Notes: a model not told the origin generated them from the letters alone. Counted from the stretch's first letter, positions 43,362 through 52,108 are shown. The stretch: 64,000 bases of DNA from Sarcina sp034439435 (GCF_034439435.1 NZ_JAPCKJ010000003.1:248001-312000), one strand, 5' to 3'. Translations and numbers: made by a program.

Positions 43362-44582
43362 ATGAATACAGAAGTTAAGTTAAAAAATGATATTTACTCA
43401 GTAGGTGTTATAGATGATAGACCTGTTCCATTTCACAGATTAATATTAGAAAAAGGAACTACATATAATAGTTATTTATTAAATACTAAAAAACCAACAA
43501 TTATTGATACAGTAGATTTAATATATACAAAAGATTTTTTAAATAATTTGAAAGAAATTATTGATTTAAAAGATATAAGTTACATAGTAATTAACCATAC
43601 TGAACCTGATCATTCAGGTGCATTAGGTGGACTAGCTAGACAAGCTACTAATGCTAAAATAGTTTGTAGTGAAAAGGCTGTCTATCACCTAAAAGAATTA
43701 TATAAATTACATGATAGAGAATTCATAGTAGTAAATGATGGATATACCCTTGATATAGGCGGAAAGACATTATTATTTAAAATGACTCCATATCTACACA
43801 CAGAAGAGACAATGATTACATACTGTATAGAAGACAAAATTTTATTCCCTTGTGATATTTTTAGTACTCATCTTACTGCAAAAGAACATTTCTCAAGTAA
43901 GGCAAAAGAAGATATTACTGATGACTTTATAACTTACTATAAGCTTATAATGGCACCACATAGAAAATATGTTAGACCAATGATTGATATAGTAAAAAAT
44001 TTAGATATAGAAATGATTGCTCCATCTCATGGTTATATACTAGATGAAGATATTCAAAAGTATATTGATATATATGATAAATATAGTAAGGAAACAAAAA
44101 AAGGTAAAAAAGCTACTATAGTTTATACTACAATGAGAAATGCAACAAAAAGAATAGCCGAAAAATTCAAAGCTGAATTAGAAAATGAAGATATTGAAGT
44201 TGCTATTTTTAATGCAGATAAAACTAATAAAGAAGATATATTAAACTCAATAAAAGAATCAGATGCCATATTATTTGGTACTTCAACTAAATATGGAGAT
44301 TTAATAGGTTCTATTGAAGATATATTAAAAGAATTACCTAAATTAGATTTAAGTAACAAAATTTTAGGTGCCTTCGGTTCATTTGGCTGGAGTGGTGAAC
44401 CTATAGAGATAATACAAGATTATTTAAATTCTACAAACGGTAATGTTTTAAATACTTCATCAATAATAAAATCTACTGGTATGATTGATGTTCATTTCCC
44501 AGTAAGAATTAGATTCTCATTAAATGAGGAATCAGAAAAAGAAGTTGTAAGAGCTGCTGATTATATCAGTTCAATAATATAA
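43362..44582 (+). CDS. fprA: Flavodiiron protein (FprA-type oxygen/NO reductase)
   Basis: About 406 residues. A metallo-beta-lactamase domain with diiron ligands H79-T-E-P-D-H84 (INHTEPDHSGAL), HTEE near 147, and CDIFSTH near 166-172, then a flavodoxin domain (KATIVYTTMRNATKRIAEKF, FGTSTKYGDLIGSIEDIL, GSFGWSGE) for FMN. It reduces O2 to water or NO to N2O using electrons from rubredoxin, which is encoded 26 nt downstream. The start is the ATG at 43362; GGGAGG lies 6 nt before it. A Crp/Fnr-type box lies upstream. Confidence 0.95.
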   Translation: MNTEVKLKNDIYSVGVIDDRPVPFHRLILEKGTTYNSYLLNTKKPTIIDTVDLIYTKDFLNNLKEIIDLKDISYIVINHTEPDHSGALGGLARQATNAKIVCSEKAVYHLKELYKLHDREFIVVNDGYTLDIGGKTLLFKMTPYLHTEETMITYCIEDKILFPCDIFSTHLTAKEHFSSKAKEDITDDFITYYKLIMAPHRKYVRPMIDIVKNLDIEMIAPSHGYILDEDIQKYIDIYDKYSKETKKGKKATIVYTTMRNATKRIAEKFKAELENEDIEVAIFNADKTNKEDILNSIKESDAILFGTSTKYGDLIGSIEDILKELPKLDLSNKILGAFGSFGWSGEPIEIIQDYLNSTNGNVLNTSSIIKSTGMIDVHFPVRIRFSLNEESEKEVVRAADYISSII

Positions 44583-44608
44583 TAATTACATTTTAGGAGG
44601 AATTAATT

Positions 44609-44770
44609 ATGCAAAAATTTATATGTGATGTATGTGGATATATTTATGATCCTGCAGTAGGAGATCCTGATAATGGTGTAACCCCTGGAACTGCATTTAA
44701 TGATATTCCAGACGATTGGGTATGTCCTCTTTGTGGAGTAGATAAATCACAATTTTCTGAAACTGAATAG
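44609..44770 (+). CDS. Rubredoxin 1
   Basis: 53 residues, too short for the usual ORF cut-off. Two Fe-binding knuckles CDVCGY and CPLCGV, plus the conserved aromatic core (YIYDPAVGDPDNGVTPGTAFNDIPDDWVCP). TAGGAGG precedes the ATG. It follows the flavodiiron gene and would be its electron donor. It is about 83% identical to rubredoxin 2 at 47025. Confidence 0.97.
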   Translation: MQKFICDVCGYIYDPAVGDPDNGVTPGTAFNDIPDDWVCPLCGVDKSQFSETE

Positions 44771-44781
44771 TATTATATTAT

Positions 44782-44822
44782 TAAAGAGACTAATAAATCT
44801 CTAGGGTTTATTAGTCTCTTTA
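44782..44822. terminator. Bidirectional terminator between rubredoxin 1 and crp-like 1
   Basis: TAAAGAGACTAATAAA pairs with TTTATTAGTCTCTTTA between convergent genes. Confidence 0.85.
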
Positions 44823-44824
44823 CT

Positions 44825-45535
44825 TTATTCGGCTAAACTTAATAAAGCTTCTTTATCTTTAACTATAATAGCCTTATTTCCTTGCAGATTTATTATTCCT
44901 GTTTTATCAAATTTTGATAGTTTTCTACTAACAGTTTCTCTAGTTATACCACAATAATTTGCCATTTGCTCTCTATTGAGTGGCAACTTTACATACACTC
45001 CTTCTTCAACTTCACAGCCATACTTATACATAAATTCTATTAATACATTAGCTATTCTTACTTCCACATCCTTAGTAGCTAAATTCTGTGCCAAATTTTC
45101 TGCTAAGTTTATTCTATTAGCCATTTCCTGTATTATTTTTATTGATATTTCTGGGTTTTCTAAAAGTATTTTATCCAAGCTTTTTTTATTTAATATGCAC
45201 ATTTTACCTGAAGTTATTGCGTAAGCCGAAAAATTACTAATATTACCATCAACAAAAAGATTATTTTCTCCAAAGAAATCCCCTTTAGATAATATATAAA
45301 CAATCTGTTCTTTTCCTTCTTTAGTAATTTTGCATATTTTTACTTCTCCTTCTCTAATTAAGAAAAGCTTATCTGATATTTCACCTTCTCTACACAAAAC
45401 ATCATCCTCATCAAAAGCTTTATGTTCTGTCATATGAACTATTTTAAATAACTCTTCATCAGATAAGGATGAAAAAATAGCTATATTCCTAGCACAAGGT
45501 CCTTTATCAACTGCACAATTACAAATTCTAATCAC
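44825..45535 (-). CDS. Crp/Fnr-family regulator, paralogue 1
   Basis: 236 residues. A cyclic-nucleotide-binding-like sensor domain (about 20-135, KLFLIREGEVKICKITKEGKEQIVYILSKGDFFGENNLF) and a C-terminal winged helix (KLPLNREQMANYCGITRETVSRKLSKFDKTGIINLQ). Four N-terminal Cys residues (C5, C7, C13 and C61 region; start MIRICNCAVDKGPCARNIAIFSSL) could bind an Fe-S cluster or heme-linked ligand. It resembles HcpR-like regulators of nitrosative stress genes. Nearly the same protein is encoded at 47274; the ribosome binding site is GGAGAG. Confidence 0.92.
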   Translation of the reverse strand: MIRICNCAVDKGPCARNIAIFSSLSDEELFKIVHMTEHKAFDEDDVLCREGEISDKLFLIREGEVKICKITKEGKEQIVYILSKGDFFGENNLFVDGNISNFSAYAITSGKMCILNKKSLDKILLENPEISIKIIQEMANRINLAENLAQNLATKDVEVRIANVLIEFMYKYGCEVEEGVYVKLPLNREQMANYCGITRETVSRKLSKFDKTGIINLQGNKAIIVKDKEALLSLAE

Positions 45536-45650
45536 GACTATATACTCTCCTTTTATCTTTTGGTATTCTATATTAATTTTAACAAATGATACAAATTATT
45601 TACAATACATATTTAATTAAATTACTATAAGTTTATATAAATTCATAAAA

Positions 45651-45680
45651 AAAGTAGCTAGCTAAAAAACTAACTACTTT
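45651..45680 (-). terminator. Probable terminator after the reductase gene
   Basis: AAAGTAG pairs with CTACTTT; TTTTATGAAT follows on the minus strand. Short stem. Confidence 0.5.
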
Positions 45681-45749
45681 ACTTTTAATATTTTATCAAA
45701 TTCTAAAATATAATAAATTATTTATCTATTGAAATCTTAAAAATAATTG

Positions 45750-46496
45750 TTAAAACTCTTCTTCCCCAAAAAATTCAAAGTTAATATTCTCCTCACTAAC
45801 CCCTAAATTCTTTAAACTAGTATTTATACTCTTCATAAATAAAGTTGGTCCACAAAAGAAAAATTCTCCATTTAAAGGTAAGTTATTTTTAATCCACTCT
45901 TCTGTTATGAAACCTTCTTCATCATAATCTTTACCCTTAATATCACTTTTTAATGGATCACTAAAAAACTTGATTTCTTTAAAGTTTTTTATTTTCTTAA
46001 TTTCTTGTACATCTGAATTTAAAGCCAAGTTTTCTGAATTTAAGACAGCTTCAACAAAATAAACCTCTCTATTTTGATATCTAGCTCCATACAGCATTGA
46101 TAAAATAGGAGTTATTCCTATCCCTCCTGATAGTAGAACTAAAGGCTTATCACTATCTTCTGTTAATGTAAACTTCCCAAATGGAGGCATTGCTAATATT
46201 GTATCTCCCACCTTAATAGATTCATGAAAATATCCACTTACTTTTCCATTAGGTACTTTTTTTATTGTTAATCTATAATAATCCTTTTTTGGATCACCTG
46301 ATAAGCTATATCTTCTCATTTCTTTTTTTATAACTTCATCATCTGTTTCTATTTTAAGTGGTAAAAATTGACCACATTTGTATTCTTTTAATGTTTCTTT
46401 ATCAGTGGCTCTTAAATAAAATGATTTTATATCTTTTGCCGCTTCTTCTATTTTAAATATCTCTAATTGTCTAAATCCATTCCAAACATTTTCCAT
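45750..46496 (-). CDS. Stand-alone flavohemoglobin-type FAD/NAD reductase
   Basis: 248 residues. The FAD-binding barrel has RRYSLSGDPKKDYYRLTIKK and GKVSGYFHESIKVGDTILAMPPFGKF; the NAD domain has LVLLSGGIGITPILSML and FFCGPTLFMKSI. This is the reductase half of flavohemoglobins and of Hcp/rubredoxin reductases, with no [2Fe-2S] domain. It may reduce the single-domain globin at 33138, or feed the rubredoxins around it. It lies between the two Crp-like genes. Confidence 0.87.
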   Translation of the reverse strand: MENVWNGFRQLEIFKIEEAAKDIKSFYLRATDKETLKEYKCGQFLPLKIETDDEVIKKEMRRYSLSGDPKKDYYRLTIKKVPNGKVSGYFHESIKVGDTILAMPPFGKFTLTEDSDKPLVLLSGGIGITPILSMLYGARYQNREVYFVEAVLNSENLALNSDVQEIKKIKNFKEIKFFSDPLKSDIKGKDYDEEGFITEEWIKNNLPLNGEFFFCGPTLFMKSINTSLKNLGVSEENINFEFFGEEEF

Positions 46497-46894
46497 ATTA
46501 TCACCTCATCTACTTTATCCTGAGTTTCTAAGTCATTTTATAAAATAAGCAACAATATATGATTTAATTGAATATTTGATATAAATCCATATACTGTTAC
46601 TTACAATTAAATTCATAATTTTAACTTCATATTTTTTATTGTATTCTAAGCTTAATAGATAAGTAAGAACTAAATTACTTTAAATTTGTACATCGAAATT
46701 CTTAATTTATAGGTTTTATACATTTTTCAGGGTTTAATAAAAATAGAAACTAAAATTATAAACTTATTAAGCTTTAAATATTATACATATTAAGCTATTA
46801 ATTTGTGCCCATATACTAATAATATGTAATATGAACTTCTTAGTTTCTTACTTCTCTATTACAAGGTTATTATATCCAGAATAATTAATTTGAA
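46497..46894. other. Long intergenic region upstream of reductase and rubredoxin 2
   Basis: About 530 nt (46497-47024) separate these divergent genes. Apart from the Crp/Fnr-type box at 46895-46912 and the conserved flank TAATTTGAAATATGA (46886-46900), I see no gene or RNA structure. It is very AT-rich. Confidence 0.4.
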
Positions 46895-46912
46895 ATATGA
46901 TTGGTGTCACAT
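46895..46912. promoter_or_regulatory. Crp/Fnr-type box before rubredoxin 2 / reductase
   Basis: ATATGATTGGTGTCACAT (TATGA-N6-TCACA). With its flanks it forms a 30-bp block that is repeated, with three mismatches, upstream of the DUF438 gene at 50369-50398. Confidence 0.6.
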
Positions 46913-47024
46913 TAAATAAATTATATTTATTAGATATTAAATCTTCTATTTAAAACATAATTTATTTAATAATTAAACATACTAAAATAATATGATTACT
47001 ATAAAATTTAAGGAGGTCTTAATT

Positions 47025-47186
47025 ATGGAAAAATATATTTGTGATGTTTGTGGATATATTTATGATCCTGCTGTAGGAGATCCTGATCACGGTGTAGCAC
47101 CTGGTACTGCATTTAAAGATATTCCAGATGATTGGGTATGTCCACTTTGTAAATTAGATAAAACTCATTTTTCTAAAGTTGAATAA
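47025..47186 (+). CDS. Rubredoxin 2
   Basis: 53 residues with CDVCGY and CPLCKL knuckles and the usual core (YIYDPAVGDPDHGVAPGTAFKDIPDDWVCP). Start at the ATG 47025, preceded by AAGGAGG; a longer in-frame start at 46992 has no ribosome binding site. It is convergent with a Crp/Fnr gene, the same arrangement as rubredoxin 1, so the pair looks duplicated. Confidence 0.97.
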   Translation: MEKYICDVCGYIYDPAVGDPDHGVAPGTAFKDIPDDWVCPLCKLDKTHFSKVE

Positions 47187-47190
47187 TATT

Positions 47191-47270
47191 AAGAGCTATA
47201 TCAAATCTCAAAACTTATAAATACTCTAATTCTATTTAAAAAGTTTTGAATCATTTGATATAGCTCTTTT
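47191..47270. terminator. Bidirectional terminator between rubredoxin 2 and crp-like 2
   Basis: AAGAGCTATATCAAAT (47191-47206) pairs with ATTTGATATAGCTCTT (47253-47268), with an inner AAAACTT/AAGTTTT stem. The stem sequence is shared with the terminator at 33627-33670. Confidence 0.8.
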
Positions 47271-47273
47271 ACT

Positions 47274-47984
47274 TTACTCAGCTAAGCTTAATAAGGCTTC
47301 TTTATCTTTAATAATAAGCCCCTTATTACCTTTTAATTTTATTATTCCCATCTTATCAAATTTAGAAAGCCTTCTACTTACTGTTTCTCTTGTTATACCA
47401 CAATAATTTGCTATTTGTTCTCTATTAAGTGGCAATTTTATGTATATCCCTTCTTCTTTTTTCTGACCGTATTTATCCATAAATTCTATTAATACTGTTG
47501 CTAGCCTTGCTTCAACATCCTTAGTTGCTAAAGTCTGTGCTAAATTCTCAGCTGAATTTATTCTATTAGCCATTTCTTGTATTATTTTTAATGATATCTC
47601 TGGATTTTTTAGAAGTATTTTTTCTAAATTTTCCTTTTTTAAAATACATAACTTTGCATCTGTTATTGCATAAGCTGAAAAATTACTAATGTTATCACTT
47701 GTAAAAAGATTATTTTCTCCAAAGAAATCTCCTTTAGATAATATATAAACTATCTGCTCTTTTCCTTCTTTAGTAATTTTACATATCTTTACCCTTCCTT
47801 CTCTAATTAGGAAAAGTTTATCTGATTTTTCTCCCTCTCTACATAAAACATCATTTTCTTTAAAGCTTTTATGCTCAGTCATATTGACTATTTTTAATAA
47901 CTCTTCATGAGATAGTGTTGAAAAAATAGCTATATTCTTAGCACAAGGTTCTTTACATGAGCCACAATTACATGATTTCTCCAT
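47274..47984 (-). CDS. Crp/Fnr-family regulator, paralogue 2
   Basis: 236 residues, about 80% identical to paralogue 1 (44825-45535) throughout, including the sensor domain and HTH (REQIANYCGITRETVSRRLSKFDKMGIIKL). The N-terminus is MEKSCNCGSCKEPCAKNIAIFSTL, with four Cys residues spaced for a possible Fe-S cluster, one more than paralogue 1. GGAGCGGG precedes the ATG. Likely controls the same defence genes with a different signal or affinity. Confidence 0.92.
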   Translation of the reverse strand: MEKSCNCGSCKEPCAKNIAIFSTLSHEELLKIVNMTEHKSFKENDVLCREGEKSDKLFLIREGRVKICKITKEGKEQIVYILSKGDFFGENNLFTSDNISNFSAYAITDAKLCILKKENLEKILLKNPEISLKIIQEMANRINSAENLAQTLATKDVEARLATVLIEFMDKYGQKKEEGIYIKLPLNREQIANYCGITRETVSRRLSKFDKMGIIKLKGNKGLIIKDKEALLSLAE

Positions 47985-48038
47985 ACTCTTACCCGCTCCT
48001 TATTATTCTTTAACTTATTCTATATCTTTAATATACCT

Positions 48039-48524
48039 CTAATCAAATAATAGTATCATATCATTCCATTTTGCTCCACCATGTGAAGAATCTGAAACTC
48101 CATGATTCTTAAATCCAAACTTCTCATAATAGTGTACTAAATGGTCTTTACAAGTAAGCACCATTCCCTTTTTCCCACGCTCTTTGGATAATTCTATAAG
48201 ACGATTTAATAGTTTTTCTGCAACGCCATTCTTTCTGAATTCTAGTAGTACATCAAGTCCAAATACAGTTTGGTAATCTCCATTTGGATTATGTAATTTA
48301 GTATCATGATACAGTTCATCTGGTAATTCAGGTTTATCTGTAGTGCATCCATTAATAAAACCAATTACCTTTCCATCTTTAACTGCAACAATAAAATTTT
48401 CTTTAAAAGCATCAAATCTTTTACGAATATCCTTTTCCTTTGCAGCTTCTGCTACTGGGAAACATTCACCTTCAATAACTATGATTTCTTCTAAGTCTGC
48501 TCTATTAGCCTCTCTAATTTCCAT
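48039..48524 (-). CDS. GNAT-family N-acetyltransferase
   Basis: About 161 residues. Acetyl-CoA motif VFGLDVLLEFRKNGVAEKLLNRLIELSKERG, then KGMVLTCKDHLVHYYEKFGFKNHG. The GECFPVAEAA N-terminus matches the AANAT-like (arylalkylamine) branch. The start is the ATG at 48524 with AGGAGA six nt upstream. The substrate is unknown. Confidence 0.88.
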   Translation of the reverse strand: MEIREANRADLEEIIVIEGECFPVAEAAKEKDIRKRFDAFKENFIVAVKDGKVIGFINGCTTDKPELPDELYHDTKLHNPNGDYQTVFGLDVLLEFRKNGVAEKLLNRLIELSKERGKKGMVLTCKDHLVHYYEKFGFKNHGVSDSSHGGAKWNDMILLFD

Positions 48525-48608
48525 AATCATTCTCCTTTTCAGTTTTTACATAACTATATATACATTATAAGAAAATATATTAGAAATTAACAATTTTAAT
48601 ATATAACA

Positions 48609-48651
48609 AATACCAGGTTGAAAGTAAATATTATACTTTCAACCTGGTATT
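48609..48651 (-). terminator. Strong hairpin after the RIC operon
   Basis: AATACCAGGTTGAAAGT pairs perfectly with ACTTTCAACCTGGTATT. The U-tract is weak on both strands, so termination or mRNA 3-prime-end stabilisation are both possible. Confidence 0.65.
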
Positions 48652-48692
48652 ATTATAAACTAACTTAACTTTATACATGTTTATACACAATA

Positions 48693-49391
48693 CTAATATC
48701 TTGGGAATAATATATTATTTTCTTTATGAATGTGTATAAATAAATCTTTTTCTAAGTCATGTAGATTATCATATAATAATTTGAAACTTACACATCCCCA
48801 CTCTGGAACTTTATAATCATCAGTTACTTCTGCTAATTCTTTTAATATATCACCAGCAGCCTCATGCTCACTAACAATCATTCTTATATCTTCTTCTATT
48901 TCTTTCTTTTCTTTTTTATCATTTGTTTGATCATATTTCATCATTAATGGGAATAAAATCTCTTCTTCTTTAAGTAAATGTTCTTCTAATTCACATTTTA
49001 ATTGTCCAAAAAGTTTATGAACTTTCATTAAAAGCTCTGGTCCATGTGAAAAGTGAACTCTGAATACTTTAACCATTAATGGATCTATCTCTTTTAATAA
49101 TCTAAAAGTAGTTGCATGATGAGTTTCAACTATATGTTTTATTAACGCTTCTGAAGATTCTTCTCTCCAATCTACATATTGAGAATTTTCAAATTTAAAT
49201 TCTTTAAACTCTTTATTTAATTCTTCAACAAATTTATCAGTATCAATACCTTTTTTCTTAAGAGCTGATTCTAAGCTCTCACTTCCACCACAGCAATAGT
49301 CTAATTCCATATCATTAAATTTTTTAACAACTGCTGGGTAAACAGTAACAACCTCTCCTAAACTAAAGTCTTTTCTAATTAATTTTTCCAT
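48693..49391 (-). CDS. ric: Iron-sulfur cluster repair protein RIC (ScdA/YtfE)
   Basis: 232 residues. N-terminal DUF542 domain with the CCGG motif (LDYCCGGSESLESALKKKGID), then a hemerythrin-like diiron domain with His and Glu ligands (HIVETHHATT, HFSHGPELLMKVHKLFGQLKCELEEHLLKEEEILFPLM, EHEAAGDILKEL, HIHKENNILFPRY). It repairs Fe-S clusters damaged by NO or oxidants. Second gene after the DUF438 gene (45-nt gap). AGGAGG precedes the ATG. Confidence 0.95.
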   Translation of the reverse strand: MEKLIRKDFSLGEVVTVYPAVVKKFNDMELDYCCGGSESLESALKKKGIDTDKFVEELNKEFKEFKFENSQYVDWREESSEALIKHIVETHHATTFRLLKEIDPLMVKVFRVHFSHGPELLMKVHKLFGQLKCELEEHLLKEEEILFPLMMKYDQTNDKKEKKEIEEDIRMIVSEHEAAGDILKELAEVTDDYKVPEWGCVSFKLLYDNLHDLEKDLFIHIHKENNILFPRY

Positions 49392-49436
49392 AGTACTTTC
49401 CTCCTAATTCTTCATTAACATCTTTTTATCTTAAAC

Positions 49437-50249
49437 CTATTTTTCTATACATTCTTTTGGAGTAAATGGACAATATCCTATCTCATCACATTTTTCTCTC
49501 ATACTCTTCCAAAGATTTTCATCCTTTATAGCTTCTAAAGCTGTTGGATATAAAATATAATTTTCTTTAAATATATGATCCTTAAGTTCAAAGCAAATTT
49601 CTTTAGATAAAGATTGCATATTATCTTTAAAGTCTTCAAAATCAAGATATTCAACTACTTTTATTAATTCTTTTAATCTTCTCTTTTTCTCTCTTAATTG
49701 ATCATGTTCTAATCTCATTATTCTTGTTGGTCCAGTAATTTCTCTTTTTTCTAACTCTGGGAATAACACATCCTCTTCTCTCTTATGATGAAGTTCTGCA
49801 TCTAAAATACCTTGTACTATTTCTAAAGCCTTTGAGAAATCTTCACTTTCTTTACTGTACTTGTCCATCTTTACTATTTTATTAGTAACTACTTCAAGCT
49901 CTTCTAATAAACCTAATATCTTTGTATGCTCTTCAACTAAAGTATCTAAGACATGGCCCCTTGATATATTACTTTTTAACTTTTCAAGTTCATCTTTAAG
50001 TATTTCCATATGTATATCACATAAATGTCTTAATTCACTAGGTTCCATTCCATCATCTATTAAGTTTTGCTCTGCAATTGATAGTTCTAATGGATCTATT
50101 GCCTTTACAATATCTAATCCTTCTTCTTTTAATTCTGGAGTTATTCCATCTTTGTTTATTCTTCTTAAGAAATCTGTTAACATATTGATTCTTTCAGAAT
50201 CAATAACCTTTGTTTGTCCATTTTTTAATAATATTTTTTTATTTTCCAT
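49437..50249 (-). CDS. DUF438 / hemerythrin-like protein
   Basis: 270 residues. N-terminal DUF438 (NMLTDFLRRINKDGITPELKEEGLDIVKAIDPLELSIAEQNLIDDGMEPSELRHLCDIH) followed by a hemerythrin-like domain (EEHTKILGLLEELEVV, ELHHKREEDVLFPELEKREITGPTRIMRLEHDQLREKKRRL, HIFKENYILYPTALEAI), probably a diiron site. Pairs with ric. The ATG has no nearby Shine-Dalgarno; the closest GGAGG is about 37 nt upstream, beyond a GCAT/ATGTGC mini-hairpin. A Crp/Fnr box sits upstream. Confidence 0.85.
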   Translation of the reverse strand: MENKKILLKNGQTKVIDSERINMLTDFLRRINKDGITPELKEEGLDIVKAIDPLELSIAEQNLIDDGMEPSELRHLCDIHMEILKDELEKLKSNISRGHVLDTLVEEHTKILGLLEELEVVTNKIVKMDKYSKESEDFSKALEIVQGILDAELHHKREEDVLFPELEKREITGPTRIMRLEHDQLREKKRRLKELIKVVEYLDFEDFKDNMQSLSKEICFELKDHIFKENYILYPTALEAIKDENLWKSMREKCDEIGYCPFTPKECIEK

Positions 50250-50377
50250 ATATAAATTTCAATAGCACATTAATTTATGCTAATTACTTCCTCCTATAAA
50301 ATAAAATTTCCTCGTTACTTATTGGCTTATTGCCTCTCTCTTATGATGCTATTATAATTTCAAAGTACTAATTTGAA

Positions 50378-50395
50378 ATATGACTGGGGTCACAT
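50378..50395. promoter_or_regulatory. Crp/Fnr-type box before the DUF438-ric operon
   Basis: ATATGACTGGGGTCACAT; on the minus strand TGTGA-CCCCAG-TCATA. It lies just upstream of a TATAAT -10 on the minus strand (about 50357-50352) near where a -35 would be, a class II activation geometry. Confidence 0.65.
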
Positions 50396-50410
50396 TAGAA
50401 AAATTATATA

Positions 50411-50447
50411 AAAAAACATGTAGAATATTTAATCTACATGCTTTTTT
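50411..50447 (-). terminator. Terminator of hisS
   Basis: CATGTAGA pairs with TCTACATG, with A6 before and T7 after, so it may also work on the plus strand. Confidence 0.8.
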
Positions 50448-50472
50448 TATTGAATATTATTTATTAATTTAA

Positions 50473-51768
50473 TTACATATTAGAAATTCTAACAACTCTA
50501 TCTTCACCTGATTTCATATTTTTTATCTTAATACTATTATCTCTCTCCTCTTCGTCACCAATTAAGATTACATTTTCTACTCCTAATTTATTGGCATACT
50601 TCATTTTTTTCTTTAAAGAATCCTCTTCAAAATAAATCCATACATTATATTTTTTTTCTTGCAGGTAATTCATAACTTTCAAACTATACTCTATAGTCTC
50701 TCCTATAGGTATTATTAAGTAATCTTTATCACTCTCAAAGCTATAATCATCTATAAAACCAATTTCTTTTAAAACAAAAAACAATCTTGTTATTCCTATT
50801 GAAATACCCACTCCTGGCAATATATTCTCAGTGTAATTCTCTGCTAGATTATCATATCTCCCTCCTGAACAAATAGATCCATAAGTTTCATTTCCTAATA
50901 GCAATGTTTCAAAAACCGTTCCAGTATAATAATCTAACCCTCTTATTATTCTTAAATTTATATCAAACTCACTTTCAGTTACACCTAATAAGTTTAAAGT
51001 TGATATAACTATTTTTAATTCTTCTACTCCATCAGTAAAATATTTATTTTTAATATTAAGCCCATCTAACTTATTAAATATATCCTGGCTATTTCCTTTT
51101 GTGCTTAATATATTACTTAAATAATTACTTTTTTCTTTGCCAATAAGATCATTTAGTTCTAACTGAAAATTTTCCTCTCCTATTTTGTCAAACTTATCAA
51201 TTAATATCATTACTTCATTTAAATTTTCAATTTCAAGTTCATTTAATACTCCTTTTAATATTTTTCTATTACTTATTTGAAATTTATAGTCTTTTAATCC
51301 AATCTCTTTAAAAGCTTTAAAGGCTAGACTAATAACCCACGCATCATTTCTTAAACTTAAGCTTTCCTTTCCAATAACATCAACATCACATTGGTAAAAT
51401 TCTCTATATCTTCCCCTTTGATTCCTCTCTCCCCTATAAACCTTACCTATTTGGTATCTTCTAAATGGGAAAGCTAATTCATTATAGTATTGAGCAACAT
51501 ATCTAGCAAAAGGAACTGTTAAATCAAATCTTAATGCTAAGTTATTCTTTCCTTTTTGAAAACTATATACTTGTTTTTCTGTTTCTCCTCCACTTTTAGC
51601 AAGTAATACATCTGCCTTTTCTATTATTGGTGTATCTATAGGTAGACATCCATTTTTCTCATAAACATTTGTGATTTTATTTACTATATCATTAAATATT
51701 TCTTGTTCTCTTGGTAATAACTCCATAAATCCTGGTAATATACTTGGTTTAATTATATTCTTCTTCAT
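50473..51768 (-). CDS. hisS: Histidyl-tRNA synthetase
   Basis: About 431 residues, class II. Motif 2 is FRRYQIGKVYRGERNQRGRYREFYQCDVDVIG, the histidine-A site is LRFDLTVPFARYVAQY, histidine-specific GLDYYTGTVFE and motif 3 GISIGITRLF. The C-terminal anticodon-binding domain (DYLIIPIGETIEYSLKVMNYLQEKKYNVWIYFEE) is present, favouring true HisRS over the shorter HisZ. The start is the ATG at 51768 with ATGGAGTG upstream. It is expressed through a histidine leader-peptide attenuator (51980-52200). Confidence 0.92.
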   Translation of the reverse strand: MKKNIIKPSILPGFMELLPREQEIFNDIVNKITNVYEKNGCLPIDTPIIEKADVLLAKSGGETEKQVYSFQKGKNNLALRFDLTVPFARYVAQYYNELAFPFRRYQIGKVYRGERNQRGRYREFYQCDVDVIGKESLSLRNDAWVISLAFKAFKEIGLKDYKFQISNRKILKGVLNELEIENLNEVMILIDKFDKIGEENFQLELNDLIGKEKSNYLSNILSTKGNSQDIFNKLDGLNIKNKYFTDGVEELKIVISTLNLLGVTESEFDINLRIIRGLDYYTGTVFETLLLGNETYGSICSGGRYDNLAENYTENILPGVGISIGITRLFFVLKEIGFIDDYSFESDKDYLIIPIGETIEYSLKVMNYLQEKKYNVWIYFEEDSLKKKMKYANKLGVENVILIGDEEERDNSIKIKNMKSGEDRVVRISNM

Positions 51769-51848
51769 CTTTATCACTCCATTCAAAATCTTATTAATAA
51801 AAGTCTACATTTAAAATTTATTTTCAACTAAAACTTACTTTTATTTTT

Positions 51849-51916
51849 AACTCTATTTTAAGTGAGTGTTGATTTCTAGCTATACCTAAAAATCAATACT
51901 AGTTCAAAACAGAGCC
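51849..51916. mobile_element. MITE-like element (68 bp) in the hisS leader
   Basis: Essentially two terminal repeats back to back. AGTGTTGATTTCTAG (51865-51879) faces CTAAAAATCAATACT (51886-51900), with outer ends AACTCTATTTTAA and TTCAAAACAGAGCC. Flanks TTATTTTT (51841-51848) and TTATCTTT (51917-51924) match at 7 of 8. A further solo right end, AAATCAATACTGATTTAAAA, lies at 51924-51944. Confidence 0.75.
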
Positions 51917-51987
51917 TTATCTTTAAATCAATACTGATTTAAAACTGTACATCAATAAGTAATTTACTTAACTAATAATAAAATAAA

Positions 51988-52019
51988 AAGCCATGTAGGC
52001 AAAATATCCTACATGGCTT
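51988..52019 (-). terminator. Attenuator terminator of hisS
   Basis: AAGCCATGTAGG pairs with CCTACATGGCTT around an 8-nt loop; TTTTTATTTTATT follows on the minus strand. Confidence 0.85.
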
Positions 52020-52108
52020 AATAAATTATGATTACACTTAATTTATCATTACCAGAGTAAGATACAAGCCTACTTGAAATAGACTTGTATCCCATCCGGA
52101 CCAAGTCT

